From: Acanthaster planci
Taxonomy: Eukaryota > Echinodermata > Asteroidea > Valvatida > Acanthasteridae
Reading direction: 5' to 3'
DNA: 64,000 bases
NCBI RefSeq assembly: GCF_001949145.1
Contig: NW_019091562.1
Coordinates: forward strand, 236,708-300,707
The notes beneath the pieces were generated by a model. It had not been told where the DNA came from and ran no database searches. It saw nothing but the letters and a program-made list of their open reading frames with translations. The position numbers and the translations under genes were made by a program. This document shows positions 13,197-26,353 of this stretch, piece by piece (position 1 is the first letter of the stretch; each line of letters opens with the position of its first letter).

Positions 13197-13312
13197 CCTA
13201 TGGAAAACAAGCCATAGGGTTGCCAGTGAACTCCACACTTATTGAGTGCAAATACATGTACTGCTAGTACCAGCGCAATGTGAGGTCAAAGGTTGGATAG
13301 CATCGATGAAAA

Positions 13313-13593
13313 ATGGCTGACGCTACATCGGCAGAGTCAAACTTGCAGACGAAAAAACGTTCTCCCAAAACCGATATTTTGGGGAGTACCAAGAAACAGA
13401 AAAGTTCCAAGAAGGGCTGGGAGCATGATGAGACTCTCAGCCTTATAACTGCCATGGAAACACCGCGATTAAGGCGAAAATGGACGGCATGGTCCACAAT
13501 AGCCACGTGTGGCGAGAAGTCATGGGAGGTATTCCCGATGGCACCGGCGAGCAGTGCCACGATCGCTGGACATACCTGAAACGATGTTACTGA
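13313..13593 (+). pseudogene. Frameshifted Myb/SANT-like DNA-binding domain fragment
   Basis: From the ATG at 13313 the frame reads a Lys/Ser-rich lead (KKQKSSKKGW) and then EHDETLSLITAME, the first helix of a trihelix/Myb-SANT-like domain. At the A-run 13477-13480 the frame is lost. The frame starting at 13480 continues the domain with NSHVWREVMGG, then GTGEQCHDRWTYLKRCY, and stops at TGA 13591. The three spaced tryptophans and the WxxLK ending are family hallmarks. One missing A in the A-run would explain the break, so this is a one-base deletion or an assembly error. The joined frame is only about 93 codons and has little after the domain. Such domains occur in host transcription factors and as the second protein of PIF/Harbinger transposons; no transposase is visible nearby. 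The break and truncation favour a decayed copy. Confidence 0.6.
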
Positions 13594-13819
13594 GAAGGTT
13601 ATCAGAGTTAAAGGGCGCGCGTGCTGTGTGGGGTTGGAGGTCACTACGCATGCGCACTGTGTAGGTTATCGCATGGGACGTTGTACAATAAACAGTGCGT
13701 CCATTCACACGACCGTTTCTCATGGGTTGCTTGAGAAAGTTTCCGCTAGCAGAATCGGTGGAAGCATGTATTAAAATTAAAACTGAATAAATGGGTGTTT
13801 AAATCGTTGATTAATACAG

Positions 13820-14056
13820 CCACTCATGTTGTTGCATGTTTTAAAATATCCAAAATTTAAAAATTTTATTAAATCTCTTATGTTTTTTCCCGAGAAAAGG
13901 TACTTGAAAAGCCCAGGAATTGCTCTAAAATGCAGCTGAGAGCATCTAAAGTCCAAATATTTTTGGGCCCCGAACCCCACACCATGGCTTCACAAAATGT
14001 TGGTAAACCACGATGGAAATCCCCAAAGTTTTGAAAAGATCCTGGGGAGAACCCTG
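13820..14056 (-). repeat. Dispersed repeat starting CAGGGTTCTCCCCAGG, copy 1
   Basis: Read on the - strand from 14056, the sequence starts CAGGGTTCTCCCCAGGAT and stays similar for about 220 bp to the + strand copy at 28302-28503. Shared blocks include GTGGGGTTC, TAGAGCA and TTCCTG. The CAGGG start resembles the ends of some hAT-type DNA transposons, but no opposite terminus was found. Confidence 0.65.
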
Positions 14057-14911
14057 ATGTCTTACAGGTCTGCTGTCTGAATTGTCTAGTTTGATGCTGT
14101 AATCAATGTCGTGTTGTAATAATGTGCACTATTCCTAATTGGGGTTCCCACTCGAGAAGCACTGCTTCCAGGGACCCCATCCACATCCATCCTTCCGGTT
14201 GTACATCTTCATTGTATAGCTGCAGCTATGTGAAAAATAAAGAATGAATGAAAAAGTTGCTGTGTTCACAACGTACATGTAATTTCTCCAACAGTATACA
14301 TGTAAGTCTGATAAAGTTTAAATTCGGCAAGTACTCAAACTGGTACCACTGGTACTGTGTACACATTACATTGTGTGAACAATGTCTGTTTTAAAACTAA
14401 ACACTAGTGGTACCATACGTGTGCCTTTGTGCTTTGTCACATGCGTGTACATGTACATTTATGGGGAAGATTGGAGTTGCATGTACATGTACACGTACAT
14501 GTATATGTGCAAATCTTTTAGTCGGACAGATGTTTGCTCACTACATGTACATCTCCCATATGAAATGCGGCCTTAAAACAGTCTGCATCCTGTGGAAAAG
14601 TTTCAGTAATGTGGACACTGTTTCCAACCCTTACATGTATTTTGACTGGTTTATTAGCCCACTTGACTGAAAGCTTGAGTACTTTTCCAAAGAGCATGTG
14701 CTGCTATGTACATTGTATGTACAGTGTATGTATACATGAACATAAACACGTACACGTACCAGTACTTTGTACATACATGTACGTGTACGTGTATCTGTTC
14801 ACATGTGCCAGTACTTGGTGATCAGTTATCTATGATTCAGAAGTGTGTATGGTACATGTATGCATGTTCATTGCAAAGTATATGAAAACTGCGGCGCACT
14901 GATGATAAGTA

Positions 14912-14990
14912 ATGTAGGGCAGAGTGACAAAAAACAGTGCTCACTTTAGCAAACCGGTGAGCACTGTGTTTTCTTACTTTGCCCCTACAT
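14912..14990. other. 79-nt hairpin with about 33-nt arms (miRNA-like or micro-foldback)
   Basis: The arms start ATGTAGGGC and end GCCCCTACAT, meeting at a perfect CAGTGCTCAC / GTGAGCACTG stem closed by a 12-nt loop (TTTAGCAAACCG). Only a few mismatches or one-base bulges lie in the lower stem. The size and loop fit a pre-miRNA, but an unexpressed micro-inverted repeat looks the same. Confidence 0.5.
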
Positions 14991-17966
14991 GTTCATTACA
15001 TGTCTGCACATGTACATGTGTGTGTGTTGTTTGTATATACATGTAAGTGCCTGATGGGGTCAGCCTCACAAAAGCAGCTCTAAATGAAATGATCAAATAA
15101 AAGTGGGCTTGCTTTTGATTCATGTTATTCATTACAAACCTTTATCAGTTGGTGAAAGTAACTGTTAACAATTGATCTAAAGTTCTAATAAATGTACCTT
15201 TACCGTACATGTAGTTCCTGGTGACAATTGGCAACTTGTGGTTTCACTTGATTTGACTTAACAAACTTACATACATGTACATTGAGAGATGATTCTTTGG
15301 AAAGGGAAGGCATACATGTACATGTACACGTAATTTGCTCGTACATGTAAATGTAACTGAATGACTTAGCTTGAAGTGGAGTTCACGGTTCACACATGTT
15401 TGTTTTGTGAGTAATGACCCAATTTTAGCATTGCTCAAATACTTGTAGAGTGGTTACAAAAGAGTGTGTCGACATCTGACCTTTGAATCTTGTGTAGTTG
15501 CCGCTGCGTGAGGTTGTCTGAAACTCATCTTTGCTAAATTTTCATAACATGTGCATGTCACACGTACATGTACAGACTCTAACTAAGGTACAGTACCAGT
15601 ATATAGGGGCCTATGTGAGTGCCCACATGGCAGTGAACACGTGGTGTACTCTAGGACTTGATTAGCAATAGCAGGATTTGTCTCTCTTCCACTGTGTGAT
15701 TTGAGTGTTGATTTGAAATCAACTTCTGCTCTGGTTTGGCTCAGCTCTTATCAAATGCAGGTCGTTGCTTGCTCTTGGACGGTTGTGTAAAAAAGAAAAA
15801 ATGTCCTGCTGCGATGTTGGTCAATACATACATGTACATTCACCTGGAAGTCTCCCAGAGCACGTCCTGATGTGATTGGTGTGGTCTGACCATGTACCTG
15901 TATGCGTGCAGTGCCAAATTGTTTCAGAGTCACCATATACATGTGTATTCTGAGTTTTATGGGTCTGAAAAATTTCGAGGCTGCATGTCAGTGTTGTTTT
16001 TCGGCCAAGCAAGGGAAATGGTCAGCATTTTTGTTGAGAACACTGAATTCATGTGCCAGTACGGATACATGTAATTATTCATCAAACCATGGAGGTACAT
16101 GTACATATACCGGTACATAAATGGCAAAAGATATGTTCATGTACATGTACATACACGTATGTACATGTACCAGCATGTACATGTACACTGTAGTTGGGTA
16201 TACTGTACATGTATTTTTTACTTACCTATTTATTTTTTTAATTGAAAAAAATTCGAAGGACGATTCCTCTCCTTCAGCAGATCTCAGCCAATTGTATGGG
16301 ATATATTGTACATGGAGGAATGGAAATAATATCAGGAAGCATTTTGCTGGTTTATTCTTTTACACATGTCTGTGTCTAAATGTGACCCGCTGTCCCCAAA
16401 CCAGGCTGAAGTTGATATTTGTGATGCTGGACAGTTCCTCTCCTTCAGGTTTTTTCTACACGTTAAAGTGATCCATGTTGAATCTGTAGTAAGCTCCCTA
16501 CGGGTAGTGATACATGTAGCTGTGAAACTCCCATGAAAATCTGAACAGTGGAAGTTCCACTATTTTATGGTGATGAAGTTGCCTACTTCAGCCTGGTCTT
16601 GGGATGGTGGGTCGAAAATTTTTGTTAAATGTGTAATTGGTTCAAAAAATGGAAAAATGCTTTCAGTATGAGGGCACTGTACCGGTACAGTACATGTATA
16701 GATACATGTGTTGCCTTTGTTAAGTTTTCATTATCCATGATCATGTAAATTTATGTACCGATACATGAACATGTTCGGTACCTGTTCATACATGTACATG
16801 AAGAATACATACATGTACATGTACATACATGTACATGTATGTATGGTGTGCATGCACGTATTATGTACTGTACATGTGTACATGTACGTTTCATGATGAA
16901 TCCATTCGAACCTGTGCATAAATCCTGTCTACCATACATTTTCCGTTCAGTACATGTACATGAACACTGTACAGCTGTTGAGCTGCATGGGCTGTGAGGA
17001 CATTACCAGAACATACATGTTAACACAAGCAAATCTGGACAATGTTCACTATGAACTGTACAATGTGTGCACTGTCAAGAAGCACATACTGGTGCACATG
17101 TATGTACTGTACATGTACATGTACATGTATGTTTACAGTGTACAGTAGTTCACTGTGCAATACAAGTACATGTGCGTTGAGCCCTGTAGTGTAAGGCATA
17201 CCTGGTACATGTACATGTAAGCAGCTCTGTCAAGAGGATGTGTGAATTTGGATTTGTAATGATTTCGTGGAATAGTAGTCAGTGATACATGTAGGTTCTG
17301 AATAGATTGGCTTGCAGTGTGGGAGGCCAGGGAGGGCAAGGTGTAAGATACATGTACGTGTAAGTTTTTGGACCATTTTTTTTTTCTCAGAATGATAGGT
17401 TTGTGTTATCATTGACATGCTTTCTTTTCTCACCTTCGTTTGAGTAGCCAAGTACATCTGTAAATGCTACTGGAATACATGCCCTTTCCCTGGACATGTT
17501 GGACAGTGTCATTTCATGAGGGCAGTCACTGAAAATGAAGACTCTGTTGTCTGTTGGGCCAGAAGTTGTCTTCCGAAAGCTTATCTAAGCATGTTTCCTT
17601 GCTCTATGGTCCAAGTTACATGTACATGTATGTACGGTACATACATGTACATGTATGTGTACATGTAGAGTGCTTGAACCTCATGTGTGATGCTTCAAAT
17701 GCACAAGTACACTTACAAATGTACATGTACGGTAAGTACCTTTAATTTGTGCATTTTAGTAAATTTCATTAATTTGGGTCCCATTGAAGTTGCCTGATAA
17801 ACTGATCATTTCATCGCAACTTGCCGGTATCAGCCAAGTTAGGTGAATTTGCCCATCCTTTTGGTACCGCAGTAGGTTCACTCTGTCCTGTAGGTTGACT
17901 CATCCGGGCTTGTCGTTCTTGTCCCAAGCTCAAAAATGCGCACCCATACCCGTTTTACATACATGT

Positions 17967-18859
17967 ACAAAGTGTGGACATTCCTTTGTTCTCCTGTGGT
18001 TAACCACTTCCTGCCGGGGAGCAGGTTTCGGGCACCGTGTGTTTATACGCAGAGCCGGGGTGCCCGGTTTCGGACAAAGGAGCTGGTCTGTGTAACAAAA
18101 GACTGTACTTGGAACAAAGGACCTGCTGCTAGGAATTGCCATCATTTTTCACCTTCCATTTTTCGAAAGTAATCCGGCACTGTTTTGAAACAGTGTACCA
18201 CTGTTGGGCATAGCGTGTCCACGGATTAGCACCATGGACAAAAGTACTCCAGGGCCCCATTGATGAGCAACACAGCGTTGCTGCTTGCTAATCCAACTGC
18301 GTATGAAAAGACGCTACTGGCATTCACCACAAAGGAAATTATGCAACACACAATTCTGGGCTCTCTTTTACCATGTTTACAGGGCTGCAGGCTTGGGTTG
18401 AATACTCGGGCGTCACTGAAGGTTGCCTGACAGATTAGAGTAGACACCAGAGAGTTGTACGTGTGGGTGTAAACGTCCAGTAAATGAACACATGAATTTG
18501 TAAAGAATTTTGAAAAACGGAAAATCTTGAAAAGGTCCCGACATCACATCCCGCTCAAGAGAAATCCACTCGGCAGGTAGTGGTGAAGGAAACTTTAGGA
18601 AAATGCTCCTTTTTCTCCAACTAGGATCACTCCTTTGAGCTGGATTTTGTTGATGAGTTCCTAGGCGTTCCTCTTCATTTTGCCACAGATACTAGCAACC
18701 TTGATCCCAAAATGCCTCTAAAACTGTTTTCCAGAGAGGGGAAAACATTGTGTGGAAGTGTGCGAGTCCACACAACGCCATCATACCCAACATTATGTGG
18801 ACTTCTTTCATATCCTTTGTGCAGAGGTCCACACTACGTGTGCTACGCCTGCACAACCC
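17967..18859 (+). repeat. Dispersed repeat copy 1, split by an inserted element
   Basis: 17967-18003 and 18584-18859 together align with 38484-38726. Shared blocks include ACAAAGTGTGGACATTCC, TTCATTTTGCCAC, CAGAGAGGGGAAAACAT and GTGTGCGAGTCCACAC. Copy 1 is interrupted by a 580-bp element (18004-18583) absent from copy 2, and it has an extra segment of about 60 bp near 18775-18835. Origin unknown, no coding potential seen. Confidence 0.75.
18004..18583. mobile_element. TTAA-flanked piggyBac-like non-autonomous element
   Basis: The left terminus CCACTTCCTGCCG (18004-18016) and the right terminus CGGCAGGTAGTGG (18571-18583) are inverted repeats with one mismatch. The element is flanked by TTAA (18000-18003) on the left and TGAA (18584-18587), one base off, on the right. 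The paralogous repeat at 38.5 kb has an uninterrupted site at this point (CTCCTGCGG followed by TGGA). At 580 bp with no transposase frame, it would have to be mobilised in trans. TTAA target specificity is the known hallmark of the piggyBac superfamily; the assignment is inferred from that and not from a protein. Confidence 0.75.
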
Positions 18860-19255
18860 TATGAGTATCAATTAATATTAGTCAATTCTTACTTTGGACC
18901 TTATTGAAGCAGTTCATGCCAGATGGCATGCAAATCTGATTTGACCATCTGTATGAGATACGCACATGTACATATGTGGAGATGTCCAGCCCACTGATGA
19001 ATAAAACTGCAGTGCATGCCCCAAGTCACCTCCAGCAGATGAACACGTGTACATGTATGTACACGCTAATCCCCTGCTTGTTTTGCACGCACAAACACAA
19101 TCTGAAAAGCCTGTTTAGGCAGACAGTATGTTGACCAAGACCTTGACCACTGTACATGGCTTTGCGTTTTAGCAATTACATGTACATGTATCGTTCTGTC
19201 GTGACACCTGAAGTGTTGTAAAATACAAAGTTGTGTAAGAAATATCAAATACTCT

Positions 19256-19471
19256 TCAATAGACCGTATTCGCGGCGTCCCCAATTTCAGTCATATTCCC
19301 CAACGTAGTGTATTTATTTGAAAACGTTGAATTTAAAGAACCCGACTATATTCTACGATTTTATTCCAACCCCCCAAATCACCTGGTACCATCCCATTAC
19401 GGGTTTCAAATTTATACTGCACGTTCAGGAATATGACTGAAATTGGGGACGCCGCGAATATGGTCTATTGA
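19256..19471. mobile_element. 216-bp MITE with 44-bp terminal inverted repeats
   Basis: 19256-19299 (starts TCAATAGACC, contains CGCGGCGTCCCCAATTTCAG) is an almost perfect reverse complement of 19428-19471, with one mismatch in 44. The core of about 128 bp is non-coding. The near-identity of the arms suggests recent activity or hairpin-driven homogenisation. No obvious target duplication. Confidence 0.9.
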
Positions 19472-22255
19472 CTCAACAACAACAACAAAACATCAGTATG
19501 CAGTGCAGCCATTCCAGTACTTAAGTTGGGTGATTTATCTGTATTGGCTTTTTCAAAAATAGAAATTTTCAGCCAAATAATTACCCAAGCCCAATGCTAC
19601 AGAGGATTTGTAAGGACTGCCCCTCTCCCCTGGCAAGCAGCTGACACCCTTCAGCAAAATACTGGTACATGTACATGTACCTGCCCGAAGATACCGATTC
19701 GGGTGAAATAACCATTCACATGGGGTTTGAAATACCGTAATAGGCTGTTTTCTTGTGTCAGTCCCACGGTAGGAGCAATTTAAAGTACAGTGTACATTTA
19801 GGCCAAGACTATCTGCATATTGTCTTAAAGGATTATACAATGAACCTGCATTATGGGAACAAGTAGACATTGTACATGTATGACCATAGTATAGATACAA
19901 TTCAACAACCATTTTGAGTCACTGTTCCCCATGCAGGTTCTCATTTATACCAAGCCTCCCCTCCTTGTCATTTCATTATACATACATTATACGTACATGT
20001 ACGGTATGTACATGTACATGTACCGTACATGTACATGGACTGTACATTGTACAGTTTATCTGATGCTGCGATGATTCAAACATTCTGCAGCCATGATTCG
20101 ATTGAAAAAGTTGCATCAATCCCACTTCATATCACCAGTCTTCTGTACACCATTGTGTTCTTGTCATGTTATGTTCACCCACAAGCCAGGAATACGTTTT
20201 TGTTTTTGGCTTAAATCAAGTGAGGGGGGAGAAAAGAAGGGGTGCACACTGTATTTTTTAATGGCTCATTTTTTTTTCTACATGTAGTTGTTAGATCACG
20301 TCTCACCTTTTTGTTGTTGTGTTTTTTACGTACTTGTAGAAATATTGGTAGAGTGAACAGGTACCAGTATGGGTGAGAAAAAACAAATGTATCCATGGAG
20401 GAAAATCATAGATGCACCCATGACAGTATCTACCAGTGCAAAATATGTTGTAATAACATTGGTGCAAAATGCATTGTTCATTTTACAATTTGTTCTCGGT
20501 ACTGGAACGAGTTGCGAGTTAACTGAGTGTTTGTGAGTTGATATTGCTTTAACAACATGCACTGTACGGTACATGTACCTTGCACGTCTACTCCCATGGG
20601 ATGTTCCGTATGCGTATGACGACACAGACTGTGACCTGGACCTTGTGATTAGATGCATCACTCACTACCTGGGCTGCATTGTTGCCACATCAAGTGCTTA
20701 CATTTTGTATTTCAATTACATTGTAAAAATCAGATATTTTCTGTAGCTTTTAAAATACAGCATTTTTGTGGCCTTTATAATGTTTTGTTAGCGGAAGTTC
20801 CAAATACATGTAGGTTCTAATTTCTCATGGCATCATGTACATGTACTTACATTACATGTACTGTGTCATGTTTTAAATCAGCATGTACCGGTACATGTAC
20901 ATTGTACCGTGTACAAATACATACATGTACATGTACAAATGGGTAGATATAACCATCACTGCTGCTATGGGTATCCATCAGGAAGTTGTTACAGAGGTCA
21001 CCCACCATACCATATTTATTTTAATTTTGGATTTTTCCTTGCTTCGACTTTTGAACACCTGTTTTCATTCCCCAGAGAATGAATGGGGTCTTGGTCTGAG
21101 AGGGATCGTCACCTGTTTTAGTTGATGTAGGGTTGTACATGTATTTGCATATGTGCGTGACTGTCTTTTTGCTGTGTTGTAATTTGTTTTTCACTGTGCA
21201 TACATGCACATGTACTTCTGCATGTACAGTACCATACTGGTAGGTGTATGAGGTTCTGTGGTCATGCATATGGACTTGCATTTCTCCGGTGTTCACTTAG
21301 TGCTTAACATTTCATGACTGGTTTGACAGTTGACATTTCTCTCTATTGTGTGTAACATTTCCCGCCTCTAGGAACACTACAATCATTTTCCATGAAGCTG
21401 TACATGTATTTATCACAGTAACAATTATTTTGACCGTCTGCAGTGTGAGCAATAAACATACAGTGGAAGGAAACGAGGCAAAATATTATTCAGCCTTAAC
21501 CAAGGAAATCTTGAGATCATGGAGACACATGCTTGTACATGTACATGTACACGCACCGGTCCATATACCAGTACTGCTAGTACAATGTCAATTTCATTTG
21601 TCCATCCGTTCCGAACAGAACAAAAGAGGGCATTTTTGTTTGTTTGGGGCAGAGTGCGCTGAGTATGCATAACTGATTTACAATGTACTTCGGCATGTAC
21701 ATGTATAGTCTTTGCGTATGCGCAGGACGTCTGCAAGAACCCACTTGTAACCACCTGTCTTTCTTTTGGCCAATTGGGGGTGCCCTTCAGCTCGAGGCAG
21801 ATTATGTTCATGTACATGTATGTGTCTGCTTGAGAGTTGCAAGATCTGTGTTTAAATGTACATGTATTTGTGACATTTCTGAAGCGGAACGCATCAAGAA
21901 CTCCTTCAGAGAAGGTCCCAACACATGCTCAGAACCAAATGTATTTTAAACTAACACAACAAAACTACATGTACAGGTATATACAATTTACGTACATGTA
22001 CAGTATGTACAGTCCACATAACATCTTTGAACAATGTTGAAGGTACATGTACCGTACAATGTACACGTACATGTGCAGGTTGCAGTACATACATGTACAT
22101 GTAGCTTTAGTTCTTTATTCTCTGCACTCAGCAACAAGACAGGGTATTGTAAGAATCTATACTCATTTTAAGTCCTGGTACATGTACTAGTTGGTTGAAA
22201 AATGTAGCATACATGTACATTGACAGTGGTTTCTACACGTACATGTACTAGTACA

Positions 22256-22325
22256 GTAACCCTAACGCCCTAGGATGTGTGCAAAATCATATTAGAATTG
22301 GAGGACTCAGGGCTGTCAGGGTTAA
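22256..22325. mobile_element. Short TTAA-bounded inverted-repeat element, copy 1
   Basis: It starts GTAACCCTAACGCCCT and ends AGGGCTGTCAGGGTTAA. The ends pair imperfectly, and the right end resembles the 55269-55327 hairpin (AACCCTAACAGTCCTCAGTCC). The TTAA boundaries hint at a piggyBac-type insertion. Confidence 0.5.
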
Positions 22326-25300
22326 AATTTTCCAGTGTGTAATTAAAACAGCCTATTTGCACACGAACAGACTGCAGACTCAGACATGCAGGTACCAGCT
22401 TAAAATTCTCACCTTGTAAACTATATGTACAAGTATTCTCGGAACTACAAACTTGCACATGTACATGTACAACATACTTCATAAGGCGTGTTTCTGTTAC
22501 ACTTTTGCTTCCACGGGTACGTGGTAACTTGCCACGACACTCCTTTGTGTCAATTTACCGCTCATTCCCACGTCAACATTTTTTAAGCGTAACGGAATGT
22601 TTATTTGCTGTGTAATTTTTTCAGACTGGCTGATCAATTACATTGCCTGCACTGTACAAATCATGACGAATTTGGCAAAATCTGACCAAAAAATGACAAA
22701 ATCAGACGAATTCGGCCAAATCTGCCATAAGTAAGATAAACCTCTACCATGTTTAGGGGAAAAGCCAAAATGTGTACATATACACTGTATGTACATGTAT
22801 ACATGTAGCTTTATCCGGGCACCCTTCACTGTGTGTGTGCACAGCATGCTGCTGTACATCACGCATGGAACTGGACACTGGGAACCATACGACCATATTC
22901 ACGTGCCTGCTATCAATCTCTGTTTAGCAGTAGTCTGGTTCGTAGGTTTAGCAAAGTCACTGTTATAGATGCATTGTATGGGAACTTTTCAATTGGACTT
23001 TTTTGCGCCCCTGCTAACTTACCGTGAATGCATAGAAATCTTCCTCGACCCTTTTAAGCCTGTTACCGGTACATGTGGTTTTATGTCACCATCGCGGTAA
23101 GTTGACAGGGACGTCAGTTTACCATGTGTTCCCATCGGATTTAATTTTGTAATTGTACAGGAAAGTCACGGTAAGTTAACCAAAAAAAAGTCCAGTGGGA
23201 ACATGGCTTTAGAGTATGCATAGTGTACATATATACGTACATATGTACACATACATGTACATGTATATTGAAGCCACTGATGACCTATGCATTAGGTTTG
23301 TCACTGTTTCTCCGTGCCATGCACTCCAGTTACTTGTTACAATCTCCAGCGGTGGTGATTAAAGAGCAGCTCATTAGCAATGAATGTTTATGACATGTAT
23401 GAGTGCAACGGTAAGAATAATTGCATCAGGGACAGATGCAATATTCCACTACGAAGCAAAGCCCGAGTGGAATGGAGCATTTCATTTGTCACCAAAGGAA
23501 ATCATTTTGTATGATACCACTACACTCATTATTTGTTTCATTTATGTACAGCACAATACATGTACATTGTACGTGTACCAGCACAGGTCTGCATTTATTT
23601 ATTCTCTTCTGTTGGGACCAAAAAATGAACGATCCTCCAAACATATCACGTCTGCCATTTTGAGACACAAATTAGTGCCTGAAGCAGCACCCACTGAGTA
23701 GAACCAATAAGTCACTGGCATGTGATCAACGATCCACCAATCAGATGACAGGGAGTTATGCAGGTACATGTACAGGTATTGTGTAATACCAGTAGGTGAT
23801 GATTTGACAGGGCAGAGGCTTGGCCACTGTGTTTAAAAATAACCTCAATATCATATCCGTTGCCCTTCTTGCCAGATACTTGATCATGTTAGAAAATCAA
23901 TCTAAAGTACCGGCATTTAACCACCATATATGTACTTGTGCAGCTACATGTGTACATTGTACATGTAGGTGTACACGATGAATGTACCTCTACATAATAA
24001 AGCTTGTTACTTTATTACTGCCATGTTACTGTTGCAACAGAATCAAAGATATTTGATTAAATGTAGCAGACTAGAGGCTTTTTCCAGTGAGAGAAAGCAC
24101 CATGTGGTACTGGGAGCCCTACCCAAACTTGCTTTGAATTGTAATTTTCAAAATATTCCAATCACAGCATACATCAAATAACAATATACATGTACATTGT
24201 AAATGCATGATTTTTGGTATCAGGATGAGTTTTTTACAGTACAGTACAAATGATCAGTGAAACAAAACCAAATGTGTAATACAAAAACTTCACATTACAA
24301 CAGTTTGTTTGGTTTCTTCTTACCTGCGCTGTGGCCAGAACATGTGTACGCATGTACTTGTACATGTACACAAATTAAGTTGTGCCTGTTATGTTAGTAT
24401 TCAGGGCAGTTGCTAAGTTTTGAGTTGTTAGCATTTGTCACATTTTTGAAAAAAAAAACCACCAGTTTATCATTTAATCCCTCTTCCATTGCACTGATAA
24501 CAGAAAATATCAGAAATCTGAACTCGTTTCTGAAAACTAAAGAATTCAAGTTTTTAGTTGACACCAAATTCCTATTAGAACTACTTGAATCAGAAATGTT
24601 GAGGACCATGTCCTCTTTTACGCAGTTCGGCCTGTCAGTATGCACAATGAAGCTCCACATGTACAGTGTACATGTACATAGACATTTAGTGCCCTAGTGA
24701 CATACATGTACCGGTACATGAAGTGGTGAAAAGAAGGTGCTGTTTCAGAAAAATTCTGAAAATGATGCCCCATTATTTAAATTTTTATACAGAGGTACAT
24801 GTACATGTATGTATGTATGTATGTACATGTATGTTTGTAGCTGAGATTCATTTCATGGCTCCTTTAATTTTCTGAGTGCACATTACATGTACACGTACGT
24901 TATTTTACATCATACATGTTTCTGTTTTAGAAAGTTTGCGTGACTGATGCAAGGATGTCATCAGTTACCGTCCCCGGTAACCTGTCCCATAAACTCATTA
25001 ATGTCCCCTTCCCATGCTGCTCTCACTTTCTTTTCATATGTAATTTGAACTTGTGGAATTCATCATTTCCCGTCAGAGCTAAATGTGGCCAGCTGCTAAT
25101 TGCCAATCTTATTCACATGTGTGGTAAGCACTGGTAAGTGTATAGTGTACAATGTACCGGTATGTACATGTATGTTAATTCCAGTAAAACGTGTGAAGCA
25201 TGCATGTGCATGTACATGTGCATGTAGCGGTACATGTACATGTAGCGGTACATGTACATGAATTCAGCCATGATACTTGTGGTACATTGTACAGACACCT

Positions 25301-26353
25301 TTTTCATAAAAACCATGCACCTCTTACATGCACATTGTACATGTAAAGATTGTACATGTACATCTACTGTACATGTGGGTCTTTTTTTTAATATGGGGGC
25401 CAATGTGTATTTCAGGGACATCACAATTATCATGACCATTTAAAACAAGACCAGTTTCACTTTCCCATTTAATTTTCATATTTATTTGTCAATTAATATG
25501 TGTTGATTACATTCAAATCATTTACATTAAAAAGTATTTATTTACACAATAATTGCAAGGGCAAAACCTCATCGTTTCTCACTGTTTTTTCAGTATTTTG
25601 TGTGACATTTTTGATGACCTGTTTCATATGACATTTCATACCACTGGCAAAACAAATAAGTTGTTTATTTTCTAACTAACCTATCAACAGAGAGGTAAAT
25701 TATGATATCAGATAAATCTCCAAATGAAATTCATTTTAATTGAGAATACAGGTGCCGTCATAATCTGATATAACAATGCAACATTTCGTTCCTCCAGTTG
25801 TTACGAAGTGAAAATCATTTTTGGCTGTTAAAAACAAACAAAAAGCTGTTGCAAATCAATTCGAAAACCTAAAATATCAACTCTAAGTACTCCCCAAAAT
25901 ATCTCCTACTAACTTGTGTCTGAGATCCCAAACATTTCTGAAGATATCCCTGTCAATTCTCGTTCAAAAATATTTTGGTTATTTGCAAAATTGTTACGTT
26001 GAAAACAAAAAACTTCATGCAACTTCCAACGTTCGCCCGAGTCGGGATCATATTGTAAGCCTGCATGCGCTGTCACATGATCGTCACATGACATAAAACA
26101 TGCCAAGTTCCTGCCATTCTTTCATCGTCAAGAAATTTCGATCAAAGTTTTCGTTACTCCCACGTTACGCTGTGACAAAAAGTTACGGGATGCGGGTTTC
26201 TTCGCAAGATATGAAGGTAAAATTTACCAGAAACTTAACGTATACAGGAGCACGATAGCCACTTAAAACTCACAAATAAAAATGAGCATATTGGAAGAAA
26301 GGAAACATTTTTCCCCTTCGAAGCGGAAACGTCTGTGGTGGAGCTGGAAGTCG

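Larger units (their letters stand above)
5906..13312. other. Non-coding stretch with inverted-repeat elements
   Basis: No convincing exon. P450 exon 1 should lie somewhere here, but I could not place a hydrophobic anchor with a donor in the required phase. The stretch contains a TTTG-type microsatellite (7665-7765), a degenerate short tandem repeat (9050-9185), a foldback element (9481-9734), an inverted repeat that runs into the assembly gap, the gap itself, and a copy of a 120-bp terminal-inverted-repeat element (11192-11310). The 104-codon open frame at 6661-6975 (+) has no recognisable motif. Confidence 0.6.
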
